Assembly (NCBI GenBank): GCA_038215095.1
Contig: JBBQRG010000049.1
Location: forward strand, 1 to 23,830
Source: DATACN01 sp038215095
GTDB lineage: Bacteria > Actinomycetota > Thermoleophilia > Solirubrobacterales > Thermoleophilaceae
Reading direction: 5' to 3'
DNA: 23,830 nt
How positions within the stretch are numbered: the first letter of the stretch is position 1; every line of letters begins with the position of its first letter. Shown piece after piece: positions 15,035-21,760 of the stretch. The position numbers and the translations under genes were made by a program. Under the pieces are notes generated by a model. That model did not search any database and was not told where the DNA came from. It worked only from the letters and a program-made list of their open reading frames with translations.

Positions 15035-15776
15035 GCCCGTTCCCGCTCTGCACCATCGCCAGCACGTCCCGCAGGTAGAGCAGGTGGTCCTGCATGGCGC
15101 GCTCCGCACGGGCGGGGTCGCCCTTCTCGACCGCCACCAGCAGCGCCTCGTGCTGCTCGAGCACGGCCGAGTGCACCACCGCCCCGTGGAGCACCTCCAT
15201 CAGCGACGGCTGGAGAACGTCGAAGACCCAGCTCGTGAGCGCCTGGGCCATGCGGTTCCCGGCCGCCGCCCCGATCGTCTGGTGCACCTCGGCGTCGGCG
15301 CGCGCCAGCGCGTCGAGGTCGTCGGGCGCCGCCTCCGCCTCGGCGCGCACCGCCTCCCGCAGGCGCTCCACGAGCTCGGGGGTGCCCCGGTGTGCCGCGC
15401 GCCCCGCCAGCGGCACCTCCAGCAGCAGCCGGGCGTCGAGCAGCTCGTCGAGCGTGGCCGCGCCGGTCTCCAGCATCATCGCGATGGAGTCGCTGAGGCT
15501 GCGGCTCATACCCTGCTCGGCCGTGCGTGCCACGAAGATCCCGCCGCCCGGGCCCTTGGTGGCGCGGATCAGCTTGCCGCTGGCCAGCAGCTTCAGCCCC
15601 TCGCGCAGCGTCGGCCGGCTGACGCCGAACACGGCGGCCAGGTCCTCCTCGCGGCCCAGGAAGTCGTCGGGCCCGAGGCCGGCGCGCTGGATGTGGTGCT
15701 GGATCTGCACGGCCACCTGCTCGCTCGCGCCGCGGATCGGCTGCACGCCGTCCACCCGCTGGGCCTCGGCGCTCAC
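15027..15776 (-). CDS. FadR-subfamily GntR transcriptional regulator (FCD domain)
   Basis: 249 residues. The N-terminal winged helix-turn-helix at about 43-81 (REEDLAAVFGVSRPTLREGL, then the GPGGGIFV wing) is followed by an all-helical FCD ligand domain (LDARLLLEVPLAGRAA; DAEVHQTIG; EQHEALL; MQDHLLYL). The conserved Asp and His residues usually hold a metal that contacts a carboxylate ligand. It sits inside the operon it probably controls, between the CoA-ligase and pcaI genes, with a GTGA overlap to the ligase. A pathway acid such as protocatechuate or 3-oxoadipate is a reasonable effector by analogy, but this is inference. It is not an IclR-type PcaR. A candidate binding site is the palindrome at 20403-20422. 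Confidence 0.92.
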   Translation of the reverse strand: MSAEAQRVDGVQPIRGASEQVAVQIQHHIQRAGLGPDDFLGREEDLAAVFGVSRPTLREGLKLLASGKLIRATKGPGGGIFVARTAEQGMSRSLSDSIAMMLETGAATLDELLDARLLLEVPLAGRAAHRGTPELVERLREAVRAEAEAAPDDLDALARADAEVHQTIGAAAGNRMAQALTSWVFDVLQPSLMEVLHGAVVHSAVLEQHEALLVAVEKGDPARAERAMQDHLLYLRDVLAMVQSGNGRG

Positions 15777-17023
15777 GTTCGCTCCCAGCGCGCGCTGCGC
15801 TCGTCGGACACGCGGCGCCCCTTGCCGCTGCCATCGCCGCGCGGCAGCGTGCCGGGCGCCACGGGAACCAGGCGCACGCGCAGCCCGAGGCGCTGGCGCA
15901 TCAGCTCGTGCAGCTCGCGCGAGGCGCCGCCGTCAGGCAGCTCCACCTCGAGCTTGATCTCGTCCATGCCGCTGCGCTCGGTGTAGAAGGTCATGCGGAA
16001 CTCCCCCGCGCCCCCCACGCTTCGCACGGCCTCCTCGACGGCCGAGGGGTACACGTTCATGCCGCGGATCACGACCATGTCGTCCACGCGGCCGACGATC
16101 CCGCCGGGCAGCCAGCGGTCCTCGTGCCCGGCCGGGCAGCGCTCGCTCGAGTTCACCACCACGTCGCCGGTGCGGTAGCGCAATACCGGGAAGCCGGTGC
16201 GCCGCAGCGCGGTCACCACCAGCTCGCCGCGCTCCCCCTCGGCCACCGGCGCCAGGTCGTCGTCGAGGATCTCGCACTCGAACTCGGCGTCGTAGACGTG
16301 CATGCCGCCGCCCTCGGGGCAGGGGTAGCCGAACGGTCCGGCCTCGGTCAGGCCCGCGTGGTCCAGGCAGCGTGCGCCGAAGCCCTCCTCGATCCGCGAC
16401 CGAACGCCCGGTAGCGAGGCGCCCGGCTCGCCGGTGCAGATGACCTGCTCGATCGACGCCAGCGCGTGCTCGAGCCGCTGCTCCAGCGCCACCTCGAACA
16501 GGCGCAGCGCGTAGGTGGGCGTGCACAGCAGCGCGGTCGCCTCGACCTCCGCGATCGTGCGCAGCCGCTGAGCCGAGGTCATCCCGCCCATCGGCACGGC
16601 CATCGCGCCGAGCTCCTGGAGGCCCTCCTTCGCGGCCCAGAACTGCACGTGCGGACCGAAGGAGAACGCCAGCGCCGCGCGGTCGCCCGGCCGCAGGCCG
16701 GCCGCTCGCAGCGTCGAGGCGAACAGCGAGCGCCACCAGGCCCAGTCCTCGGCTGTCTCCAGCACCCGGAGCGGAGGGCCGGTCGTGCCGCTCGTCTGGT
16801 GCAGCGCCACGTAGTCCCCGAGCGGATAGGTCAGGTTGGTGCCGAACGGCGGGTGGCGCTCCTGGTCGCGCACCAGGTCGGCCTTCGAGAGCGGCGGCAG
16901 CTCGGCCAGGCCGGGGTGAGGGCCGAGCCCGAGCCCCTCGACGCGCGCACGCTGGAACGGGTTGCGCTCGAGCACGAGCTCGAGCAGCTCGGCGGCCCGG
17001 TCCGCTCGCGTTGCGCTGGTCAC
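15773..17023 (-). CDS. Phenylacetate-CoA ligase (PaaK)-like aryl-CoA ligase
   Basis: 416 residues of the adenylate-forming superfamily, PaaK branch. The AMP/ATP loop HQTSGTTGPP is at about 75-84. Other core motifs are AGLTEAGPFGYPC, VLRYRTGD and the hinge region VDDMVVIRGMNVYPSAVE. It is expected to activate an aromatic carboxylic acid with ATP and CoA. No paaABCDE epoxidase or other phenylacetate genes are present, and the protocatechuate pathway does not need a ligase, so the substrate is unknown. Possibilities are a hydroxybenzoate, a hydroxycinnamate or phenylacetate itself. The GTG at 17023 overlaps the ATPase stop by 4 nt (GTGA). Confidence 0.88.
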   Translation of the reverse strand: MTSATRADRAAELLELVLERNPFQRARVEGLGLGPHPGLAELPPLSKADLVRDQERHPPFGTNLTYPLGDYVALHQTSGTTGPPLRVLETAEDWAWWRSLFASTLRAAGLRPGDRAALAFSFGPHVQFWAAKEGLQELGAMAVPMGGMTSAQRLRTIAEVEATALLCTPTYALRLFEVALEQRLEHALASIEQVICTGEPGASLPGVRSRIEEGFGARCLDHAGLTEAGPFGYPCPEGGGMHVYDAEFECEILDDDLAPVAEGERGELVVTALRRTGFPVLRYRTGDVVVNSSERCPAGHEDRWLPGGIVGRVDDMVVIRGMNVYPSAVEEAVRSVGGAGEFRMTFYTERSGMDEIKLEVELPDGGASRELHELMRQRLGLRVRLVPVAPGTLPRGDGSGKGRRVSDERSARWERT

Positions 17024-17805
17024 GTCGTGCTGGGCTCCGCCTCGGGCTGCTTGCGCTTGATGGAGCGGTAGACGTGGGCGCGGAGGCGCGCGAACTCGGG
17101 CAGCTCCTTGGTCTCGACCTGGTCGCGCTCGTCGGGCAGGTTCACGTCGAGCAGCTCCTGCACCGTAGTCGGCGACTTCGTAAGCACCACGATCCGATTG
17201 CCCAGGTACACCGACTCGTCGATGTCGTGGGTCACGAACACCACGGTCACGCCGTACTCCTTGCGAACGTTCAGGATCAGGTCCTCGAGGTCGGCGCGCG
17301 TCTGGGCGTCGACGGAAGCGAAGGGCTCGTCCATCAGCAGGATCTCCGGCTGGTAGGCGAGCGCCCGCGCGATCGCGACGCGCTGCTGCATGCCGCCGGA
17401 CAGCTCCCAGGGGAAGCGGTCGAGGACGCCGTCGAGGTCGACCGAGCGCACGGCGCTCTCCACGAGCCCCTTCGCCTCGTCCTTGCCGAGGCTCTTGCGG
17501 CGCAGCGGGAAGGCCACGTTCTGGCGCACGCTCATCCAAGGGAAGAGGGAGCGGCTGTACTCCTGGAAGACGAGCGCCATCTTCTCGGGTGGCCCGTCGA
17601 TCACCTGGTCGTGCAGGCGGACCTCGCCCGACGTCGGCTCGAGCAGGCCGGACATGCACTTCAGCAACGTCGTCTTGCCGCAGCCGGACGGTCCGACCAC
17701 GCACACGAACTCGTTCTCGTTCACCTCGAAGCCGATGTCGCCGATCGCCTCGACGGCCTGGTCGTCCTCTCCGTAGGTCTTTTTCAGGTGCTCCACTCTC
17801 AGCAT
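17020..17805 (-). CDS. ABC transporter ATP-binding protein (SsuB/TauB-like)
   Basis: 261 residues with a complete nucleotide-binding domain: Walker A GPSGCGKT (38-45), signature LSGGMQQR (135-142), Walker B LLMDEP (156-161) and H-loop His193. The LFPWMSVRQNVAFPL segment after the Q-loop is typical of the nitrate/sulfonate/taurine importer class. It powers the importer made of the two permeases encoded just upstream. A 22-nt gap separates it from the second permease, one of only two gaps in the operon. Confidence 0.94.
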   Translation of the reverse strand: MLRVEHLKKTYGEDDQAVEAIGDIGFEVNENEFVCVVGPSGCGKTTLLKCMSGLLEPTSGEVRLHDQVIDGPPEKMALVFQEYSRSLFPWMSVRQNVAFPLRRKSLGKDEAKGLVESAVRSVDLDGVLDRFPWELSGGMQQRVAIARALAYQPEILLMDEPFASVDAQTRADLEDLILNVRKEYGVTVVFVTHDIDESVYLGNRIVVLTKSPTTVQELLDVNLPDERDQVETKELPEFARLRAHVYRSIKRKQPEAEPSTT

Positions 17806-17827
17806 CCGGCTCTCACCCTCCTCAAGG

Positions 17828-18607
17828 TCAGCTCAGTGCGCTCGCCCGGGCGCCGCGGTGCCAGCGCAACAGCCGCTTCTCCAGCAGGACGAAGATTCCG
17901 TTCAGCACGTACCCGAGGATGCCCAGCAGCAGGATGCCCGACCACATCTCGGGGATCGCGAACGTGCGCTGCGACTGCAGCACGAAGTAGCCGATCCCGT
18001 TCGTGCTGGCCACCATCTCCGAGATCACCATCAGGATCAGCGCCAGAGAGACCGCCGTGCGCAGGCCGGCGAAGATCTGCGGGCTGGCCGCCGGCAGCAT
18101 CACGCGCAGTAGCCGGTCGCGATTGGAGATCCCGTAGACGTGCGTGGTCTCGCGCAGCGTGGGGGCCACGCCGATCACGCCGTCGATCGTGTTCAGCAGG
18201 ATCGGCCACACGCACACGAACGCGATCACGAAGATCTTCATCGAGGCGCCCACGCCCACCACGAGGATCGCGAAGGGCAGCAGCGCGGGCGGCGGGATCG
18301 CGCGCAGGAACTCCACGATCGGCGCGGCGGCCCGGCGCGCCCGGCGCGACAGGCCCAGCAGCAGGCCGCCCACCACGCCCAGCACCACGGCGATGAAGAA
18401 GCCGGCGAACATGCGCTCCAGGCTCGGCACGACGTCGCTGCCGACTCGCTTGAACAGCCAGGTGTCCTTGAAGGTGGTGAGGATGTCCTTCAGGGGCGGG
18501 AAGTAGAAGGTCTTGCTGTTCGCCGACAGCACCCACCAGAGGGCGAGCAGCAACACCGGCACGGCGATCTCCAGGCCGATGGCGAGGATGTTCTGGCGCC
18601 GCGTCAT
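17828..18607 (-). CDS. ABC transporter permease 2 (SsuC-like)
   Basis: 259 residues with about six hydrophobic segments (first at 10-27; others near 66-87, 105-120, 123-140, 184-200 and 222-243). The EAA loop at about 153-182 (ETTHVYGISNRDRLLRVMLP) docks onto the ATPase. It is homologous to the preceding permease, so the channel is probably a heterodimer. The ATG at 18607 overlaps the permease 1 stop by 4 nt (ATGA); the open frame upstream is a shadow inside permease 1. Confidence 0.93.
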   Translation of the reverse strand: MTRRQNILAIGLEIAVPVLLLALWWVLSANSKTFYFPPLKDILTTFKDTWLFKRVGSDVVPSLERMFAGFFIAVVLGVVGGLLLGLSRRARRAAAPIVEFLRAIPPPALLPFAILVVGVGASMKIFVIAFVCVWPILLNTIDGVIGVAPTLRETTHVYGISNRDRLLRVMLPAASPQIFAGLRTAVSLALILMVISEMVASTNGIGYFVLQSQRTFAIPEMWSGILLLGILGYVLNGIFVLLEKRLLRWHRGARASALS

Positions 18608-19365
18608 CGGTAGGCGGGGTGCCAGCGCAGCACGCGCCGCTCGGCCGCGACGAGGGCGGTGTTCAGCACCAGCCCGAGCACGCCGGTCGCGATGATCAGG
18701 GCATACATGAGCTTCACGTCGCCGCCCGAGCGCGCCACGTTGATCGAGCGCCCGAGCCCCGACGAGCCGATCACAAGCTCGGCCGTGACCGACAGGATCA
18801 GCGACACCGCTGAGGCGATCCGCAGGCCCGTGGCGATGTAGGGCAGAGCGCTCGGCAGGGTGACCCGGAGCAGGCGCTGTGTGCGGGAGAAGCCGAACGA
18901 GCGCGCCGTGTCGGTGGCGACCGGGTCCACGTCCTGGACGCCGTAGAGCACCTGCACGAGGAGGGCCCAGAAAGCCGCGAAGGCGGCCAGGAAGACCTTG
19001 CTCTGCAGGCCGCTCCCGTAGATGAGGATCGCCAGCGGGATCAGCGCCACCGACGGCACCGGCCGCAGGAACTCGATCACGCCGCGCAGCGAGCGGTACA
19101 CCAGGCGGCTCGACCCGATCAGGATGCCCGCGGGCACCGCCAGCGCGGCGGCGATTCCCAGGCCGAGCGCCCACCCGGCCAGCGTGTTGCCGACCGCCGT
19201 CCACAGGTCGCTGCCCACGACCTGGCCCGCGAGCGTGGACAGCGTCTGCGAGATCGGCGGGAAGTTGGCGCTGTCGAGGATGCCCACGCGCGGCAGCAGC
19301 TCGAACAGCACCAGCACCCCGAGCACGCTCGCCCAGGGGAGCAAGCGATCGGGCAGCCGTCTCAC
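18604..19365 (-). CDS. ABC transporter permease 1 (SsuC-like)
   Basis: 253 residues with six predicted membrane segments (first at about 10-28) and an EAA loop at about 152-182 (DTARSFGFSRTQRLLRVTLP). It belongs to the binding-protein-dependent inner-membrane component family for sulfonate, nitrate and NMT1-type importers. The GTG at 19365 overlaps the binding-protein stop (GTGA) and gives VRRLPDRLLPWASVLG. A longer N-terminus would lie within the binding-protein gene. Confidence 0.93.
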   Translation of the reverse strand: MRRLPDRLLPWASVLGVLVLFELLPRVGILDSANFPPISQTLSTLAGQVVGSDLWTAVGNTLAGWALGLGIAAALAVPAGILIGSSRLVYRSLRGVIEFLRPVPSVALIPLAILIYGSGLQSKVFLAAFAAFWALLVQVLYGVQDVDPVATDTARSFGFSRTQRLLRVTLPSALPYIATGLRIASAVSLILSVTAELVIGSSGLGRSINVARSGGDVKLMYALIIATGVLGLVLNTALVAAERRVLRWHPAYR

Positions 19366-20342
19366 GGCTTCCAGATCAGGTCGTCCAGGTTCGGCTTCGA
19401 CTTGATGTAGCCGTACTGCTGCGCGAGGTTCGCCGTCAGGTCGATCGTCGGCCGGTTCAGGTCGGCCTGCCACTGCGGGAGCTTGATCTTCTTCGCCGCC
19501 GCCGCCGGGATCTTCGTGTACGTCGGAACCGCCGCGCGCACTGCCTCCGGGTGGCTCTGCGCATACTCGAGCGACTTGTTCATCGCCTTCGCGAAGCGCT
19601 GCACCACGTCCTTGTTCTGCGCGATGTACTGCTTGGTCGCGAAGTAGTTCGCCACGGTCAGGCTCGGGCTGGTCTGCTCGTATGGGAACAGCACCGGCTT
19701 CGAGCCCTGGGCCAGGCCCTGGCTCACGAACGGCTCCACGACCCAGGCCGCGTCGACGCGGCCGGCCTTCAGCGCCGCGTTGACGTCGGGGAAGGGCACC
19801 TCGAGGTACTTGACCTTCTTGTAGTCGGCGCCGGCCTTCTTCAGGGCGGTGTTGATCGTCAGCGGGCCCACGTTGTTGAGCGAGTTCACCGCGATCGTCT
19901 TGCCCTCGAGGTCCTTGGGCGACTTGATTGGGCTGCCCTTCTTCACGAGCACGGCGTCCCAGGCCTGGTCGGGCGAGGCCTTCTTGGCGCCGAGCACGCC
20001 CTGCGTGACGATCTGGAGCGGGATGTTCTTGGAGCCGGCGATGATCAGCGAGGTCGTGTTCGAGAAGCCGATGTCGTCGTCGCCCGACACCGTGGCGGTC
20101 ACGATCTCGGGGCCGCCGTTGGCGATCTTCGGCTGGATCGTGAGCTTCTGCTGCTTGAAGAAGCCCTGCTTCATCCCCACGTAGAGCGGGGCCACGTCGG
20201 CGATCGGGATCACACCGACCTTCAGCGTCGCGGGCTTGCCGCTCCCGCCGCTGCTGCTGGAGCTACTCCCGCAGGCGGCCAGCAGCGAAGCGCTCGCAAG
20301 CGCGGCGCAGAGCGCCGCCAGGGTCCGTGATCGGTACGTCAT
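19362..20342 (-). CDS. ABC transporter substrate-binding lipoprotein 1 (NMT1/SsuA-like)
   Basis: 326 residues. Signal peptide with lipobox LAAC (Cys24), then a Ser/Gly linker, then a type-2 periplasmic-binding domain (PLYVGMKQGFFKQQKLTI; GDDDIGFSNTTSL; PKDLEGKTIAVNSLNNVGP; RVDAAWVVEPFV). This is the first gene of the long operon. It delivers the ligand to the two permeases that follow directly. Related ABC importers take up phthalate in Rhodococcus (the pat system), so an aromatic acid is plausible here, but the ligand is not readable from sequence. The second binding protein at 7711-8613 shares many of its motifs. Confidence 0.93.
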   Translation of the reverse strand: MTYRSRTLAALCAALASASLLAACGSSSSSSGGSGKPATLKVGVIPIADVAPLYVGMKQGFFKQQKLTIQPKIANGGPEIVTATVSGDDDIGFSNTTSLIIAGSKNIPLQIVTQGVLGAKKASPDQAWDAVLVKKGSPIKSPKDLEGKTIAVNSLNNVGPLTINTALKKAGADYKKVKYLEVPFPDVNAALKAGRVDAAWVVEPFVSQGLAQGSKPVLFPYEQTSPSLTVANYFATKQYIAQNKDVVQRFAKAMNKSLEYAQSHPEAVRAAVPTYTKIPAAAAKKIKLPQWQADLNRPTIDLTANLAQQYGYIKSKPNLDDLIWKP

Positions 20343-20349
20343 CAGCCTC
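20343..20349 (-). promoter_or_regulatory. Ribosome-binding site of the first operon gene
   Basis: On the minus strand GGAGGCTG directly precedes the ATG at 20342, giving a strong GGAGG about 3 nt upstream, with a second GGGGAG further up. This contrasts with the weak or absent sites at most internal junctions, which rely on overlap coupling. Confidence 0.6.
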
Positions 20350-20402
20350 CGTCTCCCCTTCGTTGGTAAGGGATCCGTATCCGGGAGAGGTAAAAGTCAA
20401 AC

Positions 20403-20422
20403 AATATGGCTTAGACCACATT
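20403..20422. promoter_or_regulatory. Candidate FadR/GntR operator palindrome
   Basis: AATATGG-CTTAGA-CCACATT: 7-bp arms matching at 6 of 7 positions and a TA centre. Read on the minus strand it contains TGGTC...CCA, resembling the TGGTCnGACCA core of several FadR-family sites. It overlaps or adjoins either possible promoter of the pca operon, which encodes a FadR-type regulator. Assignment is inference. Confidence 0.4.
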
Positions 20423-20424
20423 CC

Positions 20425-20444
20425 CGGCGGCCGAAGAGCCGCCG
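20425..20444. repeat. Perfect 7-bp stem hairpin in the leader of the FN3-like gene
   Basis: CGGCGGC-CGAAGA-GCCGCCG: perfect 7-bp arms with a 6-nt loop, lying 57 nt before the GTG at 20502 and without a T-run. It could be a leader hairpin for the plus-strand gene or a block between the two divergent promoters. Confidence 0.4.
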
Positions 20445-20501
20445 AGGTACAGGCTAAGGTGCCGACATCGAAACCTCTGGGTGTCCGTCGGAAGGAGAAG
20501 G

Positions 20502-21464
20502 GTGAAACGGCTCGCAGTCCTCGTGCTCGCCGCTCTCGCTGCTCTCGGCGCGATGGCGGCGGTCGCCCTGGCCGCCACCACGCCCGGCGCTCGTACGGGC
20601 AAGGCGAGTGCCGTCACCCCGCAGACCGCCATCCTCAACGGGAGGGTCGATCCGAACAGCGCTCCGACCGCCTTCTACTTCCAGTACGGGAGGAGCACGA
20701 AGTACGGGAAGCGCACGGCCACCACCGACGCCGGGTCGGGCAATAACAGCCACGCCGTCTCGGCCGCGCTGTCCGGGCTGCGACCGAACGCCACCTATCA
20801 CTACCGGCTCGTGGCGTTCAGCAGCAAGGGCACCGCGCGCGGCGGGGACCGGCAGCTCAAGACACCCCAGATCCCCACCACCTCGTCGATCTCCGTCTCG
20901 CCGAACCCTCTGGTGTTCGGCGGCATCGCGTCGGTGGCCGGAGCGCTCAGCGGCCCCGATGTCGGCGGCAAGCAGGTGGCCCTCCAATTCAAGCCGTTCC
21001 CGTTCACAGGCGCGTTCCAGCAAAGCGGGAACACGGTGGTCACATCGCCACAAGGCGCCTACAGCTTCGGCTTCCCGGGGCTGATCACCGCCCAGCTACG
21101 GGTAGTGGAGAAGTCCAAGCCGTCGGTCGTGAGCCAGACGGTGACCGAGGGCGTCGCCCTCGCCACCTCGATCCACATCCGGCGTTCCCGCCGCAACCTT
21201 CACCGGGTTCGCTTCTACGGCCGCGTCAGACCCTCACGGGTTGGCAACGCCGTTCTGATGCAGCGCAAGCTCAAGCGGCGCTGGAAGACGATCGCCCTCA
21301 CCCTGACCCGGCCTGGGACCGCCAACTTCGCGTTCTTCTCGAAGCGGCTGCGCCTGGGGCGCGGCGGAACCTTCAGAGTGATCGTCAGGACCACCGGTGG
21401 CGACTACGTCGACGGCGTGAGCCGCACGTTGCGGATACTGCTGCGCCGCCACCCCCACCACTGA
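20502..21464 (+). CDS. Secreted protein with FN3-like domain, function unknown
   Basis: 320 residues. The N-terminus KRLAVLVLAALAALGAMAAVALA is a clear Sec signal peptide with a likely AxA cleavage site. The mature protein begins with a fibronectin-III-like module (VTPQTAILNGRVDPN; FYFQYG; LSGLRPNATYHYRLVAFSSKG). Two further beta-rich segments follow and the tail is strongly basic (LRRHPHH end). No catalytic motif is seen. GTG at 20502 is chosen because AAGGAGAAG (20492-20500) is a strong ribosome-binding site immediately upstream; an in-frame GTG at 20481 lacks one. It is transcribed divergently from the pca operon. A surface or matrix role is inferred from the domain type only. Confidence 0.85.
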   Translation: MKRLAVLVLAALAALGAMAAVALAATTPGARTGKASAVTPQTAILNGRVDPNSAPTAFYFQYGRSTKYGKRTATTDAGSGNNSHAVSAALSGLRPNATYHYRLVAFSSKGTARGGDRQLKTPQIPTTSSISVSPNPLVFGGIASVAGALSGPDVGGKQVALQFKPFPFTGAFQQSGNTVVTSPQGAYSFGFPGLITAQLRVVEKSKPSVVSQTVTEGVALATSIHIRRSRRNLHRVRFYGRVRPSRVGNAVLMQRKLKRRWKTIALTLTRPGTANFAFFSKRLRLGRGGTFRVIVRTTGGDYVDGVSRTLRILLRRHPHH

Positions 21465-21506
21465 CCAACGAGGTTGGCATTCCGCGGAACGGGGAACCGC
21501 GTAGGT

Positions 21507-21689
21507 ATGTCACCTAAAACGCCAGACGAAGACAGGCTTGAAGGCGCCGGCGACAAGGCCAAGGGTCGGCTCAAGGACGCCGGCGGCGCCGTAACGGGGG
21601 ACCGCGGCCTCCAGTCCGAGGGCCGCGCGGATCAGCTCAAGGGCGCCGCGAAGGAAAAGAAGGGCCTGCTGCGCAAGCTGTTTCGCTGA
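21507..21689 (+). CDS. CsbD-like small hydrophilic protein
   Basis: 60 residues, highly charged. The repeated pattern DRLEGAGDKAKGRLKDAGG, then RADQLKGAAKEKKG matches the CsbD-like family. These are small, presumably disordered proteins often induced by general stress; the molecular role is unknown. The ATG at 21507 follows the FN3-like gene by 42 nt with only a weak ribosome-binding site (GTAGGT). It could be read through from that gene. Confidence 0.88.
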   Translation: MSPKTPDEDRLEGAGDKAKGRLKDAGGAVTGDRGLQSEGRADQLKGAAKEKKGLLRKLFR

Positions 21690-21760
21690 GCCCGTTTCGC
21701 CCCACCCGAAAAGACACGCGACCGCGCCACAGCGGCTCCTGGTGCGGCCGCCAAGCAGCG
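21690..21760. terminator. Gap between convergent genes, possible weak terminator
   Basis: 71 bp between the csbD-like stop and the end of the minus-strand decarboxylase gene. It holds a weak imperfect hairpin (GCGCCA-N10-TGGTGC, 21724-21745) and the palindrome GCGGCCGC (21744-21751), with no T-tract. Position suggests termination for both strands; the sequence evidence is thin. Confidence 0.2.

Larger units (their letters stand above)
20343..20501. promoter_or_regulatory. Divergent promoter region of the pca operon and the FN3-like gene
   Basis: 159 bp without a gene, the longest gap in the window. It contains an AT-rich island (20391-20422) that stands out from its GC-rich surroundings and is the likely promoter core. 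On the minus strand TTGACT (20395-20400) resembles a -35 box, but no convincing -10 follows at the right spacing; CATATT (20404-20409) is an alternative -10. Inverted repeats include CCCTT-N7-AAGGG (20356-20372), GGAT-N4-ATCC (20371-20382) and the operator candidate described separately. Confidence 0.5.

Noticed and set aside
17024..17704. N-terminal extension of the CoA ligase frame into the ATPase gene (possible ATPase-ligase fusion)
   Set aside because: The extension is a frame-shifted reading of the ATPase; the GTGA overlap at 17020-17023 marks the true boundary.
20365..20394. GGTAAG/GGTAAA direct repeats as a tandem operator
   Set aside because: Only 5 bases match at a 24-bp spacing; too short to separate from chance.
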